Virus record (IMG/VR): IMGVR_UViG_3300029258_003380
Location: 33,967-97,966 of that record
Source: a virus
Reading direction: 5' to 3' (one strand)
DNA length: 64,000 bases
The notes beneath the pieces were generated by a model. The model saw only the letters and a list, made by a program, of their open reading frames with translations. It made no database searches and was not told the DNA's origin. This document shows positions 24,668 to 33,845 of this stretch, piece by piece (positions within the stretch are counted from its first letter, which is position 1; each line of letters starts with the position of its first letter). Both the position numbers and the translations under genes were made by a program.

Positions 24668-25212
24668 TGACGGTACGAATCTCAGTGACTCAGCACGGTA
24701 TAGATAGGATGTTCCAATCTGTAGAACGTTGGGCCCGCAAGTCCGAGGGTGCAGTGGCGCGTACAACTGGGAAACTGGCGCAGGAACTCCGGAAGGACAT
24801 TGTCACCGGCATAAAGAGCCAGGCACCGGGAGGGATGCAGTTTGTTCCGTTGAAAGCGGCGACGATAGCAGCCAAAGGTAGCAGCAAGGCACTCATCGAC
24901 AACGGCGATATGCTCAGGTCTGTGAATGTTACCAAACTGAACCCATTGGCCTACTTTGTAGGAATTCACCGCGCAGTTAAAACACGAGACGGCAAGTCGA
25001 TGGTGAACCTTGCCGAGGTGCACGAATATGGTTCTAAGAAAGCCAACATACCACCTCGGCCGTTCCTTGTCCCTTCGTACAACGCATGGGCATATGAAGT
25101 GCAGAAGCGTTTTGCGGAGATGGTAGCACGTGACATCGGCGTTCCAATGATCGGTTCGCTACAGGGCAACGTAGGCAGTCGCATGGGCGGCGTCACGTTT
25201 GGAGACGGCTAA
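24667..25212 (+). CDS. phage virion morphogenesis/tail completion protein (gpG-like)
   Basis: 181 residues. Contains FVPLKAATIAAKGSSKALIDNGDMLRSVNV (about 56-88) and VHEYGSKKANIPPRPFLVP (about 118-136), the classic pattern of Mu gpG/HK97 gp10-type proteins that finish the neck or tail. The N-terminal helix has an AQELRKDIVTGIKSQAPGG element. One-base overlaps on both sides. The C-terminal 25 residues are extra and flexible. Confidence 0.75.
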   Translation: MTVRISVTQHGIDRMFQSVERWARKSEGAVARTTGKLAQELRKDIVTGIKSQAPGGMQFVPLKAATIAAKGSSKALIDNGDMLRSVNVTKLNPLAYFVGIHRAVKTRDGKSMVNLAEVHEYGSKKANIPPRPFLVPSYNAWAYEVQKRFAEMVARDIGVPMIGSLQGNVGSRMGGVTFGDG

Positions 25213-26180
25213 TGGCAGTCCCAACCGTAACAGGCGTGAACCCAGCGAGCGGGAGCACCCGAGGTAAGAACGTGATTCGTATAGAGGGTACTAATTTCAG
25301 GCTTCCGGATCCTCCGCCTTTAACTGGCGAAGTACAGTCCGAACAACAGAAGACGGTATCTGTGCAGTTCGAGGGTGAAGAATCAGAGTGGGCATACAGC
25401 GCGAGCGATTCGCTCATATTGGCCCGTGTGCCAACATGGAATGGGCCCTATGATATAACCTTCCCGGCACAACTAGATGTGCGTGTGGCCAACCTGGACA
25501 ACAGCGGCGTGGAGATCCCCGGTGAGAACGCCACATTAGCTGACGCCTATTCGATCAACAGGCCTTCCCTTCAAAACGAGTCATATTTGCAACGTGTTGT
25601 GCGCGAGGTGATTCGTTTATTCAGACGCCACGTGCTGGAGAACACACACCACACGACCTCCAGGGACTTCTCGTTGTCACCTGCTACACAGGAGACGCTT
25701 CGTGCAGAGGGGCCCCTGGTACAACTAGGAGGGCCCAGTCTCGTACTGAACAGGTTTCATACCATAGAGCGCGAGACCGTAGAGGAAGACCCTTTGGGTG
25801 GCGTAGACGGCAGGATGCGTCGCAAACCTCCTGTGACTGTTGACATGAATTTCTTGACAACGGTCTGGGCAAACAACATCTACCATCTCGAGGGACTTGT
25901 TCAGGCACTCTTGTTGTTTCAACGCGACATAAAACTGGTCAAGGTTCCGAGAGATCCGACAAATCCTGCCGCTGGCACGAAGGACTATGAGTTCCGGATG
26001 TCCTGGGATTCGTATCCAGATATCAATTCCGACCCAACAACTGATGATCTGATGTACGCCGCGGCAACATTTTTCGTAAGAGGCGTGCATATTGACGAAG
26101 ATATTGGTACCATAGTCGAGCGTGGCTGGATAATTACGCAGAACAACGGGGATCCCGTGCTGCAAGTCCAGTCACACTAG
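25212..26180 (+). CDS. tail terminator/connector-like protein with N-terminal IPT/TIG domain
   Basis: 322 residues. The first 100 residues form an IPT/TIG immunoglobulin-like domain (PTVTGVNPASGSTRGKNVI then RIEGTNF), often a surface or adhesion fold. The rest is alpha/beta with SYLQRVVREVIRLFRRHV helix, VTVDMNFLTTVWANNIYHLE and YEFRMSWDSYPDINSD, resembling tail-terminator proteins that cap the tail. The Ig-like domain on a connector protein is unusual and may decorate the neck. Confidence 0.55.
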   Translation: MAVPTVTGVNPASGSTRGKNVIRIEGTNFRLPDPPPLTGEVQSEQQKTVSVQFEGEESEWAYSASDSLILARVPTWNGPYDITFPAQLDVRVANLDNSGVEIPGENATLADAYSINRPSLQNESYLQRVVREVIRLFRRHVLENTHHTTSRDFSLSPATQETLRAEGPLVQLGGPSLVLNRFHTIERETVEEDPLGGVDGRMRRKPPVTVDMNFLTTVWANNIYHLEGLVQALLLFQRDIKLVKVPRDPTNPAAGTKDYEFRMSWDSYPDINSDPTTDDLMYAAATFFVRGVHIDEDIGTIVERGWIITQNNGDPVLQVQSH

Positions 26181-26189
26181 GAGGTCAAG

Positions 26190-26552
26190 ATGAAAACGGG
26201 ACAAATTATTATTGAAAATCAAACAGAGCGGCACGTCACGTACCGCATTGATCACAAGGCCGTGTGCGTAAAAATAGGCAAATGTTTCTGTCGCCAGGGG
26301 CGTCGAAGCCTGGTTGCCTATTCGTTCCACGTACCCGGCGGTAAGGGTAAGCGGACTTTGCCGTTGCATCCAGGGGTCACAATGATTCCAGAGTTGAAAC
26401 GGGATCTTGGTGGACGGAAACCAGCGATGAAAATCGTTGGAGCGAAGCCCAGCGAGGAAGCCGCGGAGAAACTGGCTAACAAAGCGGCCAGTGGTGATAA
26501 GCCAAGTTCCAAGTCCGGCAAGGGCAAGGGCGGCAAGACGGGGCAGAAGTAG
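26190..26552 (+). CDS. small protein with Lys/Gly-rich tail
   Basis: 120 residues, AGGAGGTC site. A beta-rich N-terminal half (QIIIENQTERHVTYRI, SLVAYSFHVPGGKG) and a disordered basic tail ending KSGKGKGGKTGQK, the same motif as at 22169. Located just before the sheath. Unknown function. Confidence 0.5.
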   Translation: MKTGQIIIENQTERHVTYRIDHKAVCVKIGKCFCRQGRRSLVAYSFHVPGGKGKRTLPLHPGVTMIPELKRDLGGRKPAMKIVGAKPSEEAAEKLANKAASGDKPSSKSGKGKGGKTGQK

Positions 26553-26599
26553 GACAACCACAATAGCAACCGCTTCCGCATGGAAGCAGGAGGACGACG

Positions 26600-28876
26600 A
26601 TGGGAGCAGAACTTCTTGCCAGTAAAGTCGTGATCCTTGAGGAGGAGCCGTCAATCCCAACCATAGCAGCACTGCCGAGTGCAGTGACATTGTGCTTGGG
26701 AATTACGGAGCGCGGTCCCATCGCTGACCCGCAACTCCTAACTTCGTTTGAGGATTACAATAGAATCTTCGGTGGGTTCACCCTGGATAGTGACGTAGCA
26801 GTTGCCGCGTACGGATTCTTTCGCCAGGGCGGTACTTTCATGTGGGGTAGCCGTACGTGCCACTTCACCGATCTCACCGATCCAAACACAGCAACGGCCG
26901 AGAAAGGTAGTGTGATGCTGAACAACAGCGGATCGCTTGCCACGCCTGCGGTAGTGGGACCAGGCACAGGGGTGTCTCCGTTTGTGATGACCGACGGCAT
27001 GCACATCGACATCGACATCGGTGCTGGTCCTGTCGTGGTGACATTCAACGGGACTCCGGCACAGGTGCCAAACGCGCCAGTGGTCGGGCCGTACGCTCTA
27101 ATCGGTGGCGAGACGCTGCTGGTGGACGTGGATGGTGTGAGCCAAATCGTAACGTTCTTGCCAACAGACTTCGCAGTTCCAGGTGCAGCGACCGGTCTAG
27201 AAGTTGCAGCAAGGATCAACTCCGACCTGAGTGGAGCCAAGTGTATTCCTGTGGGCGTAGCTCCAGGACCATACGGTCTGATGCTGGAGACGGATGGATC
27301 TGGCAACGACTACTCGCTCAACGTCACCGGTGGAACCGCTGCGCCAGTATTGCTGTTTGCTCCTGGTCTTGTAGTGGGACCTGGCAACGTTGGTAACATC
27401 GCGCTTGTCCTGGCAACAGAGGTCGAGGCGATTGTTGAGGCTACGGTTGGTTTGCTCGGTTTGATCGACGTGATCGTTGGTGGTGGTGTCCCAGGTGACA
27501 TTACAATCGAGACGATTGCAACTGGTCTGTTGGCGCAGATCCAGGTCATGCCGGCATCCACAGTGGACTTCGGTCTGGACAACTTGGTTCACAATGGAGC
27601 CGATGCTGCGGTGCAGCCGACACTCTTGGTCGAGGGTAAAACACCCGGGAGTTACACAGACGACATCCGGATCATCATCGAAGCGGCCACCAACGGCATC
27701 GCCACATATTTCAACCTGAAGGTTGATGTGAGCGGTATCGTTAAAGAGACGTGGCCAAACTGCACAATGGACGACACATCTGCCGACTACGTTGAGACGT
27801 TGATGAACGACGTGAATCTTGGGTCTTTGCTGGTCAAGGTGGTCGATCAGGGTCTGGCACCGGTTGGTATCAAACGCCCCGCAGACGGAACGAGCGCGAC
27901 GATGACAGGTGGAGACGATGGTCTTCTGGGGATCGCAGATGCCGACTACGTAGGGAACGTAGCAGGTCCAACTGGTCTCTACACATTTGACCGAATTCAG
28001 ACCGGCCGGATACTGATCATTCCTGGTCTGTACACGGAAGTTATTCACAAGGGCATGCTGGACTATGCGGAAATCGACCGTAACGGTTCCATGTTCTGCT
28101 TCTTGGACTGTCCGCCTCAGAACACGAAGACACAGGTCGTGACGTACCTGGTTGGTGCAGGATTGCTGGAGTACAGCGAATTCGGTGCCATCCACTGGCC
28201 TTGGATCAAGGTTGGCAACCCGCAGCCGGCGGTTTTTGGCACAGACAGCGAGATCACGATCCCGCCATCGGGTTGGATTGCTGGCAAGTGCGCAGCAAAC
28301 GACCAGCGGCGAGGTGGAGTATACGAGGCACCCGCCGGCTACGGCGAGGGATGGGGCGTGATACGGGGCATGACCGATGTGGAAGATGATCCACAGGGTC
28401 AGACCGAGCACGAGGTACTGGACGAGAAGACACGAGACTATGTGTATCCGTACAGGATCAATCCATTCAACCGGACCAACGGAGGCCTGTGGTATATGGA
28501 CGGGTCACGCACGTTGAAGTCCACTGGCAACTTCCCAAGCATCGGAGAGCGGCGCGGTGTGATCTTCATCGCAGAGTCGATCAAGGCAGGATTGCAGGTT
28601 TTCCGTCACCGATTCAACAACAGGGCGAACCGCATGCGCGCAGAGAGGTCTACCAGGGTATTCCTCGAGGTAGAAATGAACAAGGGAGCATTCCGCAGCA
28701 CGAATCCTGCGACTGCGTTCTTTGTGGACTTCTCGGATGCTCTGAACCCGGTGGCCAACGAGTTCGCGGGAATCATGACTGGTCGTATCGGTCTTGCCAC
28801 AAACAAGCCGACTGACTGGATCATATTGCTAATTACGCAGGACACGAGGGCACTAGAGGAAAGCCTCGCAGCCTAA
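26600..28876 (+). CDS. tail sheath protein
   Basis: 758 residues, GGAGGAC site. The contractile sheath subunit. The C-terminal 140 residues are diagnostic: NPFNRTNGGLWYMDGSRTL, GERRGVIFIAESIKAGLQVF helix, FNNRANRMRAERSTRVFLE and the terminal GRIGLATNKPTDWIIL arm. N-terminal part with the TERGPIADPQLLTSFEDYN stretch and FGGF is also typical. Between about 130 and 330 is a large beta insertion with a unit (DVDGVSQIVTFLPTDFAVPG, AATGLEVAARINSDL) that recurs in the tail protein I gene. Such insertions form surface domains. Length is greater than many sheaths for this reason. Confidence 0.92.
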   Translation: MGAELLASKVVILEEEPSIPTIAALPSAVTLCLGITERGPIADPQLLTSFEDYNRIFGGFTLDSDVAVAAYGFFRQGGTFMWGSRTCHFTDLTDPNTATAEKGSVMLNNSGSLATPAVVGPGTGVSPFVMTDGMHIDIDIGAGPVVVTFNGTPAQVPNAPVVGPYALIGGETLLVDVDGVSQIVTFLPTDFAVPGAATGLEVAARINSDLSGAKCIPVGVAPGPYGLMLETDGSGNDYSLNVTGGTAAPVLLFAPGLVVGPGNVGNIALVLATEVEAIVEATVGLLGLIDVIVGGGVPGDITIETIATGLLAQIQVMPASTVDFGLDNLVHNGADAAVQPTLLVEGKTPGSYTDDIRIIIEAATNGIATYFNLKVDVSGIVKETWPNCTMDDTSADYVETLMNDVNLGSLLVKVVDQGLAPVGIKRPADGTSATMTGGDDGLLGIADADYVGNVAGPTGLYTFDRIQTGRILIIPGLYTEVIHKGMLDYAEIDRNGSMFCFLDCPPQNTKTQVVTYLVGAGLLEYSEFGAIHWPWIKVGNPQPAVFGTDSEITIPPSGWIAGKCAANDQRRGGVYEAPAGYGEGWGVIRGMTDVEDDPQGQTEHEVLDEKTRDYVYPYRINPFNRTNGGLWYMDGSRTLKSTGNFPSIGERRGVIFIAESIKAGLQVFRHRFNNRANRMRAERSTRVFLEVEMNKGAFRSTNPATAFFVDFSDALNPVANEFAGIMTGRIGLATNKPTDWIILLITQDTRALEESLAA

Positions 28877-28890
28877 GAAGGGAGTGAACG

Positions 28891-29346
28891 ATGGGAGAAC
28901 CGACTTACTATGATAAAAAGTTCGCGTTCATCGTAGACATCGATGGAGTGGGCTGGGCAGGTTTTACGACGTGCAGCGAGATCGCTGGGGAGTTCGAGGA
29001 TGTTGACCACCGCGAAGGTGGGAGGCGCCATAAGCACAAGGCTCCAGGGCTCGTAGACTTTCCGGATGTCACGCTGACGCGTGGTAGTACCGAAGACTTC
29101 GACCTCTACAACTGGTTCAAGGAGTGTTATGACGCTGCTGCTGGGACTGGCCAGGTACCCCCTGATCTGTTCCGTACAGTGGACGTGATACAATTGGACG
29201 AGGCAGGGAACGAGTTGCGTCGCTATCGTCTTTTCAAAGCATACTGCAAGCGTTGGTCTTCAGGAGACTGGGACAACAATGCAAGCGAGGCCTTGATGGA
29301 GTCGGTAGTTATCCGGTTTGACTACCCGGAGAAGAATCCGAGTTAG
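28891..29346 (+). CDS. tail tube protein (gp19-like)
   Basis: 151 residues, GGGAGTG site. Forms the inner tube through which DNA passes. Signs are DKKFAFIVDIDGVGWAGFTTCSEIAGEF, the HKAPGLVDFPDVTLTRG segment (common tube signature) and a DFDLYNWFKECYDAA helix, ending VVIRFDYPEKNPS. Size and order after the sheath match. Expected to be highly expressed. Confidence 0.92.
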   Translation: MGEPTYYDKKFAFIVDIDGVGWAGFTTCSEIAGEFEDVDHREGGRRHKHKAPGLVDFPDVTLTRGSTEDFDLYNWFKECYDAAAGTGQVPPDLFRTVDVIQLDEAGNELRRYRLFKAYCKRWSSGDWDNNASEALMESVVIRFDYPEKNPS

Positions 29347-29353
29347 AATATTT

Positions 29354-29435
29354 GCCGTTAAGCGGCGATAAGGCATAGGCAATGCCGGCGGTTGTCCCAA
29401 TGATTGGGGTGGCCGTCGGCCGGTCCCTTCGGGGA
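29354..29435 (+). ncRNA. structured intergenic RNA region after tail tube
   Basis: Three hairpins: GCCG/CGGC at 29354-29366; a 9-bp stem GCCGGCGGT/GGCCGTCGGC at 29384-29392 with 29411-29420, enclosing CCCAA-TGA-TTGGG; and TCCC-TTCG-GGGA at 29424-29435, a UUCG tetraloop. No U-tract, so not a typical terminator. It may protect the 3' end of the sheath-tube mRNA or reduce expression of the next genes. Confidence 0.45.
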
Positions 29436-29464
29436 TAGATAACAGTACAGGCAAAGGAGGGGTC

Positions 29465-30328
29465 ATGAAGACCACGAACGTCAAGCTACCGTCAGGCGCA
29501 GTAATTGAGATCAGGAAAATCTCACTCCGTGATGAGAACTTCCTCGCTGGTGCGGCAAGATCCAAACGCAAGAACAATGACAAGGTTCTGATCGAGGTGA
29601 TGTCCAGGTGCACAATTGGATTTGTGGAACCTGGCCCATACAAGGATGTGAACGCAGGAGACAAGGTTAAGTGGGACGACATGCTGTCCGGTGACTGGTT
29701 TGGGGCGATGATCGAACTTCGCAAATTCAGTTACAGGGAGGGTTCCAGCTACGACATACAGGTACAATGTCCAGCCCTTGGATGCAATAACAAGTTTGGA
29801 TGGAAGGTTGATCTGGACAAGGATTTATTTGTCAAGGGTCTACCGGAGGAGTCTGTAGAGGCGATGGCTGAGGGTAAGCCACTGTCGACGACAATCGATG
29901 GTCGTGTGGTGGAGTTCAACCTTGGATACGTCAAGGATAACGAAGCCCAGGATAAACTGGAGAAGCGATTTCCAGGTCGTGAGGTGTCGTGCATGCTCAG
30001 GTCCAGGATCGTCTCTGTGGAGGGTGTGGAACGTCAGGACATTTTGACATGGTTGGATGGGCTGAAGCGCGGCGGGGTAGAGTCTACAAAATACGAAGGA
30101 CTGTGTAGTGACGACACGGAAGATCTGCGAGCCGCGTTCGAAGAGGTCGACTGTGGTGTAGACACTGAAGTTGAGGTCGAATGTACAAAGTCCAGTTGTA
30201 GCGAGGTGTTTACATTAGACCTCCCTTTCGACAACATCTTCACGCCTGCGAGAGCGGCGGGGCAACGAAGAGCACGACGGGAGAGTCCGCCCAGGAAGGA
30301 AGAATCCGAGCGCCAATCGGAGGATTGA
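29465..30328 (+). CDS. tail assembly chaperone-like protein (T4 gp26-like)
   Basis: 287 residues with AAAGGAGG before the ATG. Between tube and tape measure, the usual place of tail assembly chaperones. VKLPSGAVIEIRKISLRDENFLAGAA opens as in gp26-like baseplate hub/chaperone proteins. Two similar Cys segments (about residue 100, QCPALGCNNKFGWKVDL; near 240, ECTKSSCSEVFTLDL) each have Cys pairs before a beta strand, a likely metal-binding repeat. The C-terminal 20 residues are basic and disordered. Four-base overlap with the next gene; no clear slippery site for a programmed frameshift. Confidence 0.55.
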   Translation: MKTTNVKLPSGAVIEIRKISLRDENFLAGAARSKRKNNDKVLIEVMSRCTIGFVEPGPYKDVNAGDKVKWDDMLSGDWFGAMIELRKFSYREGSSYDIQVQCPALGCNNKFGWKVDLDKDLFVKGLPEESVEAMAEGKPLSTTIDGRVVEFNLGYVKDNEAQDKLEKRFPGREVSCMLRSRIVSVEGVERQDILTWLDGLKRGGVESTKYEGLCSDDTEDLRAAFEEVDCGVDTEVEVECTKSSCSEVFTLDLPFDNIFTPARAAGQRRARRESPPRKEESERQSED

Positions 30329-30522
30329 CAGAAGAAGACGTCCGCATGCTTCGGTTCCATCTGTCATGGCTTCCACTGTTTGGCGCCGGTCTTCGGATCG
30401 GATACATGGAGACTTTGGATTTAGATATGGATGACGCGTTGGAACTGTTGAATATGGTAATCAAAGAACGCGATAGCGAGATACGCAGCGCGTTTGGGAA
30501 GGACCAGGGGACGTGGCTCTAA
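30325..30522 (+). CDS. second tail chaperone-like small protein
   Basis: 65 residues, TTG start overlapping the previous stop (TTGA), in the -1 frame. Helical (EEDVRMLRFHLSWLPLFGAGL, DMDDALELLNMVIKERDSEI), fitting the small second chaperone often found before the tape measure. Start inferred from the overlap; a fusion product by frameshift cannot be excluded. Confidence 0.5.
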   Translation: MTEEDVRMLRFHLSWLPLFGAGLRIGYMETLDLDMDDALELLNMVIKERDSEIRSAFGKDQGTWL

Positions 30523-33188
30523 ATAGAATGGGCGCCGGTTTCGTGTTAAAGGCCTACGATCAATCAACACCCGTGTTGCGTCGTATCGGCAGCGGTTTCC
30601 GGGGATTACGCAAGACAGTCAAGACGGCAACGATGGGGATGAGTAATTCCATGGCCAACACCGCCATGGGTTTCGCCGCGTTCCATGCAGGCCTCGGCAT
30701 GGTGAAACTGTCCAAGGTAGCTGCCGACTCCGCGTCGAAGTTTCAACAGAGTCTTGCCGCCGTTGGGAAGGTGGCGCGTGCTACAGAGAAAGAACTTGTG
30801 TTGTTGCACGACGCGGCTATCGAGGCCGCTCTCGGTACCAAATTTTCTCCTGATGAAGCGATAGAGGGACTGCAGACTCTGTCCGCTATGGGTCTCAAGG
30901 CCAAGGAATCGATCCAGGCGTTGAATCCTGTATTGGAGTTGGCAACGGGATCTCTGGGGCAGTTGGGTGTTGCCGGCGCCGCAGATGCCGTTATCGGTAC
31001 TGTCAAAGCCATGGGCTTCGAGATTGACCAAGCGGCACGTGTAACTAATCAGCTGCTCAAGATCACACAGATGACCAACTTTCAGAGCCGGGACTTCGCT
31101 GCGTCCATGGGACGTGTAGCTTCTACGGCCAAGTTGTACAATCAGTCTCTAGAGGATTCCCTGATCACAATGGGCCTGATGCGTAACATGAACATTGATG
31201 CATCAGTGGCATCGACTTCGTTACGGGAATCATGGAGAAGACTAGCAACGGACCAGCGTGCCCAGCAAGCAGTGGAAAAGCAGGGCATCAAGATATTCAG
31301 GGACAAAGACGGCAAGATTAGAGACATGTTGGGAGTTATGACCCAACTGGCGGATAAAACTAAGGACCTCAGAGACAAGGAGAAGATGCGTCTCATCACT
31401 GTAGCGTTCGGCGTTCGTGGCATGGCTGCGTTCAATGCCGTAGCTAACGCGACATATACAGTGATGAAGAATGGGGAGAAGATCAACCTGTCAGGGTCCA
31501 ACGCAATCAACGCTATGCGGTACGAGTTATCGGTAGCCGGCGAGACACTGACCGATGTGCAGAAAGAGAGTTTAAAAGCGGCACTTGGAGTGAAAGCGTT
31601 GAGTGATGTGCTTAAGACATCGGTTGGTGTATCCAGAGAGTTCAGGGACGCGCTGTTGGAGACATACGAGGGCCAGAAGCAATTGGTCAGTGGTGCTTGG
31701 AAGACACTTCTAGTTGTGATTGGAGAGGACTTCGCCAAGGCGATGAAGCCGGCAGCTCATGCACTTTATGAATTGGTCTCCGCTGTGACACTGTTTATCA
31801 AATCCATGTCACCACAGGCCAAGGCAACGGTGTTCAAGTTCGTCGTAGTGCTCGGTGGCCTGCTCATGTTGGGCGGTGGCCTGTTGTTGCTGTCGGGCGC
31901 TATGAACATGCTTGGCGGGTCGCTCCTTGGGTTTGTGTTCAGCATAGGTAAATTGCTTGTGATTGGTGCACCTCTGTTAATGATATTGTCCGGTCTGGGG
32001 ATCGGTTTTACGTCGTTGTTCAAAGCGATGAACTTGTTCAAGGGCGAAGGCATGGATGTCGCTCGCGTCATGGAAGTGGTACGCCTCGGTGCTTCTGGCA
32101 TGATGTCTATTCTTACCGGAGAGAAATTTTCGAAAGATCTTAAGGACAATCTGTCCAAGGCCGAAAACCAGGGGCTCGTCAAGTTCTTGCAGAAGTTCTC
32201 TCGGTGGATGGTTCGGATAAAGACTTTCTGGCGAGGCCTGACGGTTGGGTTCGAACAGGGCATTGCTATATTGTCCAAGTCGTCAGCGTTCAATAAGTTC
32301 AAGGAAAAGCTGGAAGGCATAATTGCTGTCTTCACGGGTCCAGACGCAGAGAACAGCGACAAAATACTCAAAGAGTGGGCACAACGCGGTGCCGAGGCAG
32401 GGAGAAAACTTGCGCGGCTCGGAGAGACAGCCGCCGATGTCGTAGGGAAGATAGTGGAGTTGGGCGGAGCCTTTTCTAAATTCATGGCCAACGTTACGGC
32501 AGAGGATATGCAAAAAGGGATCGATACGATGGTGGAAGGATTCCGTACATTTGCAACAGTACTGAGCACGGTGAAAACATTCTTCGGTCAGATCTACCAC
32601 GTGGTGAAATTGTTGCTTGTTGGGATCTATGAGCTTTTCGATATGATCGTCAGAGTTTCCACGATGGGCATTGAAACTGTATGGTCCAAGCTATTCGGAT
32701 CCGAGAAGGAGCAGAGAGCAGTTGCGTCATATTGGGATAAGGAATTCGCACAGAACCCACTGTTCGGAAACACAAAAAGCACAGCGTCTGATCTGGCCAA
32801 TCTTTACAACGCTGCAGCGGAGCAACAGGCTGAAAGCGAGGCCCGTGACGCAGAGTTTGCCAGGGCCAATGCGGGATATAAAGCGTTGAACGGTCTGCGG
32901 ACTCGCAAGGAAGCAGTGCAGGAAGGGATCAAGGTTCCGACTGCTGCCGTGAACGGACCAGGTGCTGAGAGCCTTCAGGGGAACAATCTGTTTGGTGGCG
33001 CTCAGAATGAAATGCAACAGCAGTTTCTGAAGGAGCTTGCAGGTATCAACCATAAACTGACAAAGATGGCAGACAATCCACAGCCGGTTTATATCGATGG
33101 TGAGAAGCTTGGGGAGATCAATGGACGCCAGCCATCAGTTACAGGGGAGGACTCACTTGATGAGGCGCCTGTCTCTGGGGGATTTTAG
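30513..33188 (+). CDS. tail tape measure protein
   Basis: 891 residues, GTG 30513 with AAGGA upstream (ATG 30528 is the alternative). Sets tail length and is delivered with DNA. Shows the TP901-type tape measure pattern: ATEKELVLLHDAAIEAALGT, FSPDEAIEGLQTLSAMGLK, ALNPVLELATGSLGQLGV, TNFQSRDFAASMGRVAS, and later strong hydrophobic segments near residues 437-510 (VFKFVVVLGGLLMLGGG, LLVIGAPLLMILSGLGIG) that could insert in the membrane. C-terminal third is helical with low sequence specificity. Length would predict a tail of roughly 130 nm if 1.5 angstrom per residue applies. Confidence 0.88.
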   Translation: MALNRMGAGFVLKAYDQSTPVLRRIGSGFRGLRKTVKTATMGMSNSMANTAMGFAAFHAGLGMVKLSKVAADSASKFQQSLAAVGKVARATEKELVLLHDAAIEAALGTKFSPDEAIEGLQTLSAMGLKAKESIQALNPVLELATGSLGQLGVAGAADAVIGTVKAMGFEIDQAARVTNQLLKITQMTNFQSRDFAASMGRVASTAKLYNQSLEDSLITMGLMRNMNIDASVASTSLRESWRRLATDQRAQQAVEKQGIKIFRDKDGKIRDMLGVMTQLADKTKDLRDKEKMRLITVAFGVRGMAAFNAVANATYTVMKNGEKINLSGSNAINAMRYELSVAGETLTDVQKESLKAALGVKALSDVLKTSVGVSREFRDALLETYEGQKQLVSGAWKTLLVVIGEDFAKAMKPAAHALYELVSAVTLFIKSMSPQAKATVFKFVVVLGGLLMLGGGLLLLSGAMNMLGGSLLGFVFSIGKLLVIGAPLLMILSGLGIGFTSLFKAMNLFKGEGMDVARVMEVVRLGASGMMSILTGEKFSKDLKDNLSKAENQGLVKFLQKFSRWMVRIKTFWRGLTVGFEQGIAILSKSSAFNKFKEKLEGIIAVFTGPDAENSDKILKEWAQRGAEAGRKLARLGETAADVVGKIVELGGAFSKFMANVTAEDMQKGIDTMVEGFRTFATVLSTVKTFFGQIYHVVKLLLVGIYELFDMIVRVSTMGIETVWSKLFGSEKEQRAVASYWDKEFAQNPLFGNTKSTASDLANLYNAAAEQQAESEARDAEFARANAGYKALNGLRTRKEAVQEGIKVPTAAVNGPGAESLQGNNLFGGAQNEMQQQFLKELAGINHKLTKMADNPQPVYIDGEKLGEINGRQPSVTGEDSLDEAPVSGGF

Positions 33189-33196
33189 GAGGACGA

Positions 33197-33844
33197 ATGC
33201 CAGGACCTAAATCACCACCGAGCACTGATCCAACTCCCAACTTGGGGTCTATGGCTGGACAGAGGCCAGACACTGCGGCCCGTGGTTATTGCAAGAACCT
33301 ACTGCTCGAGGAGACAGGCAACCCTGACTTCCAAGACATGATCACATTCCCGTTTCGTCCTGCGATGGTGAAATTGAACAACTCAGTTAATGATGAGGAA
33401 ATGGCGGTCATTGGGCAGTCGCACGCATATGACGTTTATACAAATACAGCAAACGTGACAGTGAGTTTTGACCTGTACTACAACGCTCTGATGCAGATAA
33501 AGGACACAACTTCCGAAGGGTTCAGGGAGGGTGGCAGGTCTCTTCTTAATCAGATGAGCGAGGAGATCGAAAAACAGCGGCGATGGCTCCAGTCGTTATT
33601 CTATCCTGGGTACACGTCCCCGGGCGTCGTTGGAGGAGCGCAGGCGCCCGTCATTCTCTGCCTTCCTGGCATTTGCACGATCAGGGCGAAGTTGAAAAAC
33701 ATGGGAGAGGTGATCGAGGACTGTGATATTGAGGGCAACATCACCGCGCTCCGATTGTCGGTGAACTTTAAGGAGGCACCGATGGGCCGCGTAACGATGG
33801 AAGACGTGCTGACAAACGGAATGTTCCGCACGTGGGGGACATAA
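33197..33844 (+). CDS. baseplate-proximal tail protein (CIS tube-initiator-like)
   Basis: 215 residues, AGGAGGAC site. Contains DMITFPFRPAMVKLNNSVND, a TVSFDLYYNALMQIKDTT strand-helix, then GICTIRAKLKNMGEVIEDCDIEGNITALRLSVNFKEAP. The pattern with long strands at both ends is like proteins that start the tube on the baseplate in contractile systems (XkdP N-terminal/Afp7-like). The separate LysM gene follows immediately, so these two together match an XkdP-like protein split in two. Confidence 0.55.
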   Translation: MPGPKSPPSTDPTPNLGSMAGQRPDTAARGYCKNLLLEETGNPDFQDMITFPFRPAMVKLNNSVNDEEMAVIGQSHAYDVYTNTANVTVSFDLYYNALMQIKDTTSEGFREGGRSLLNQMSEEIEKQRRWLQSLFYPGYTSPGVVGGAQAPVILCLPGICTIRAKLKNMGEVIEDCDIEGNITALRLSVNFKEAPMGRVTMEDVLTNGMFRTWGT

Positions 33845-33845
33845 G

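Noticed and set aside
27197-28411. Long open frame on the minus strand (about 404 codons) under the sheath gene
   Set aside because: Fully antisense to a clear sheath gene, His/Cys/Arg-rich nonsense composition and no ribosome site; a shadow.
29465-30522. Programmed -1 frameshift between the two tail chaperone genes
   Set aside because: The second gene is in the -1 frame, but no slippery heptamer lies near the overlap; TTGA coupled start is simpler.
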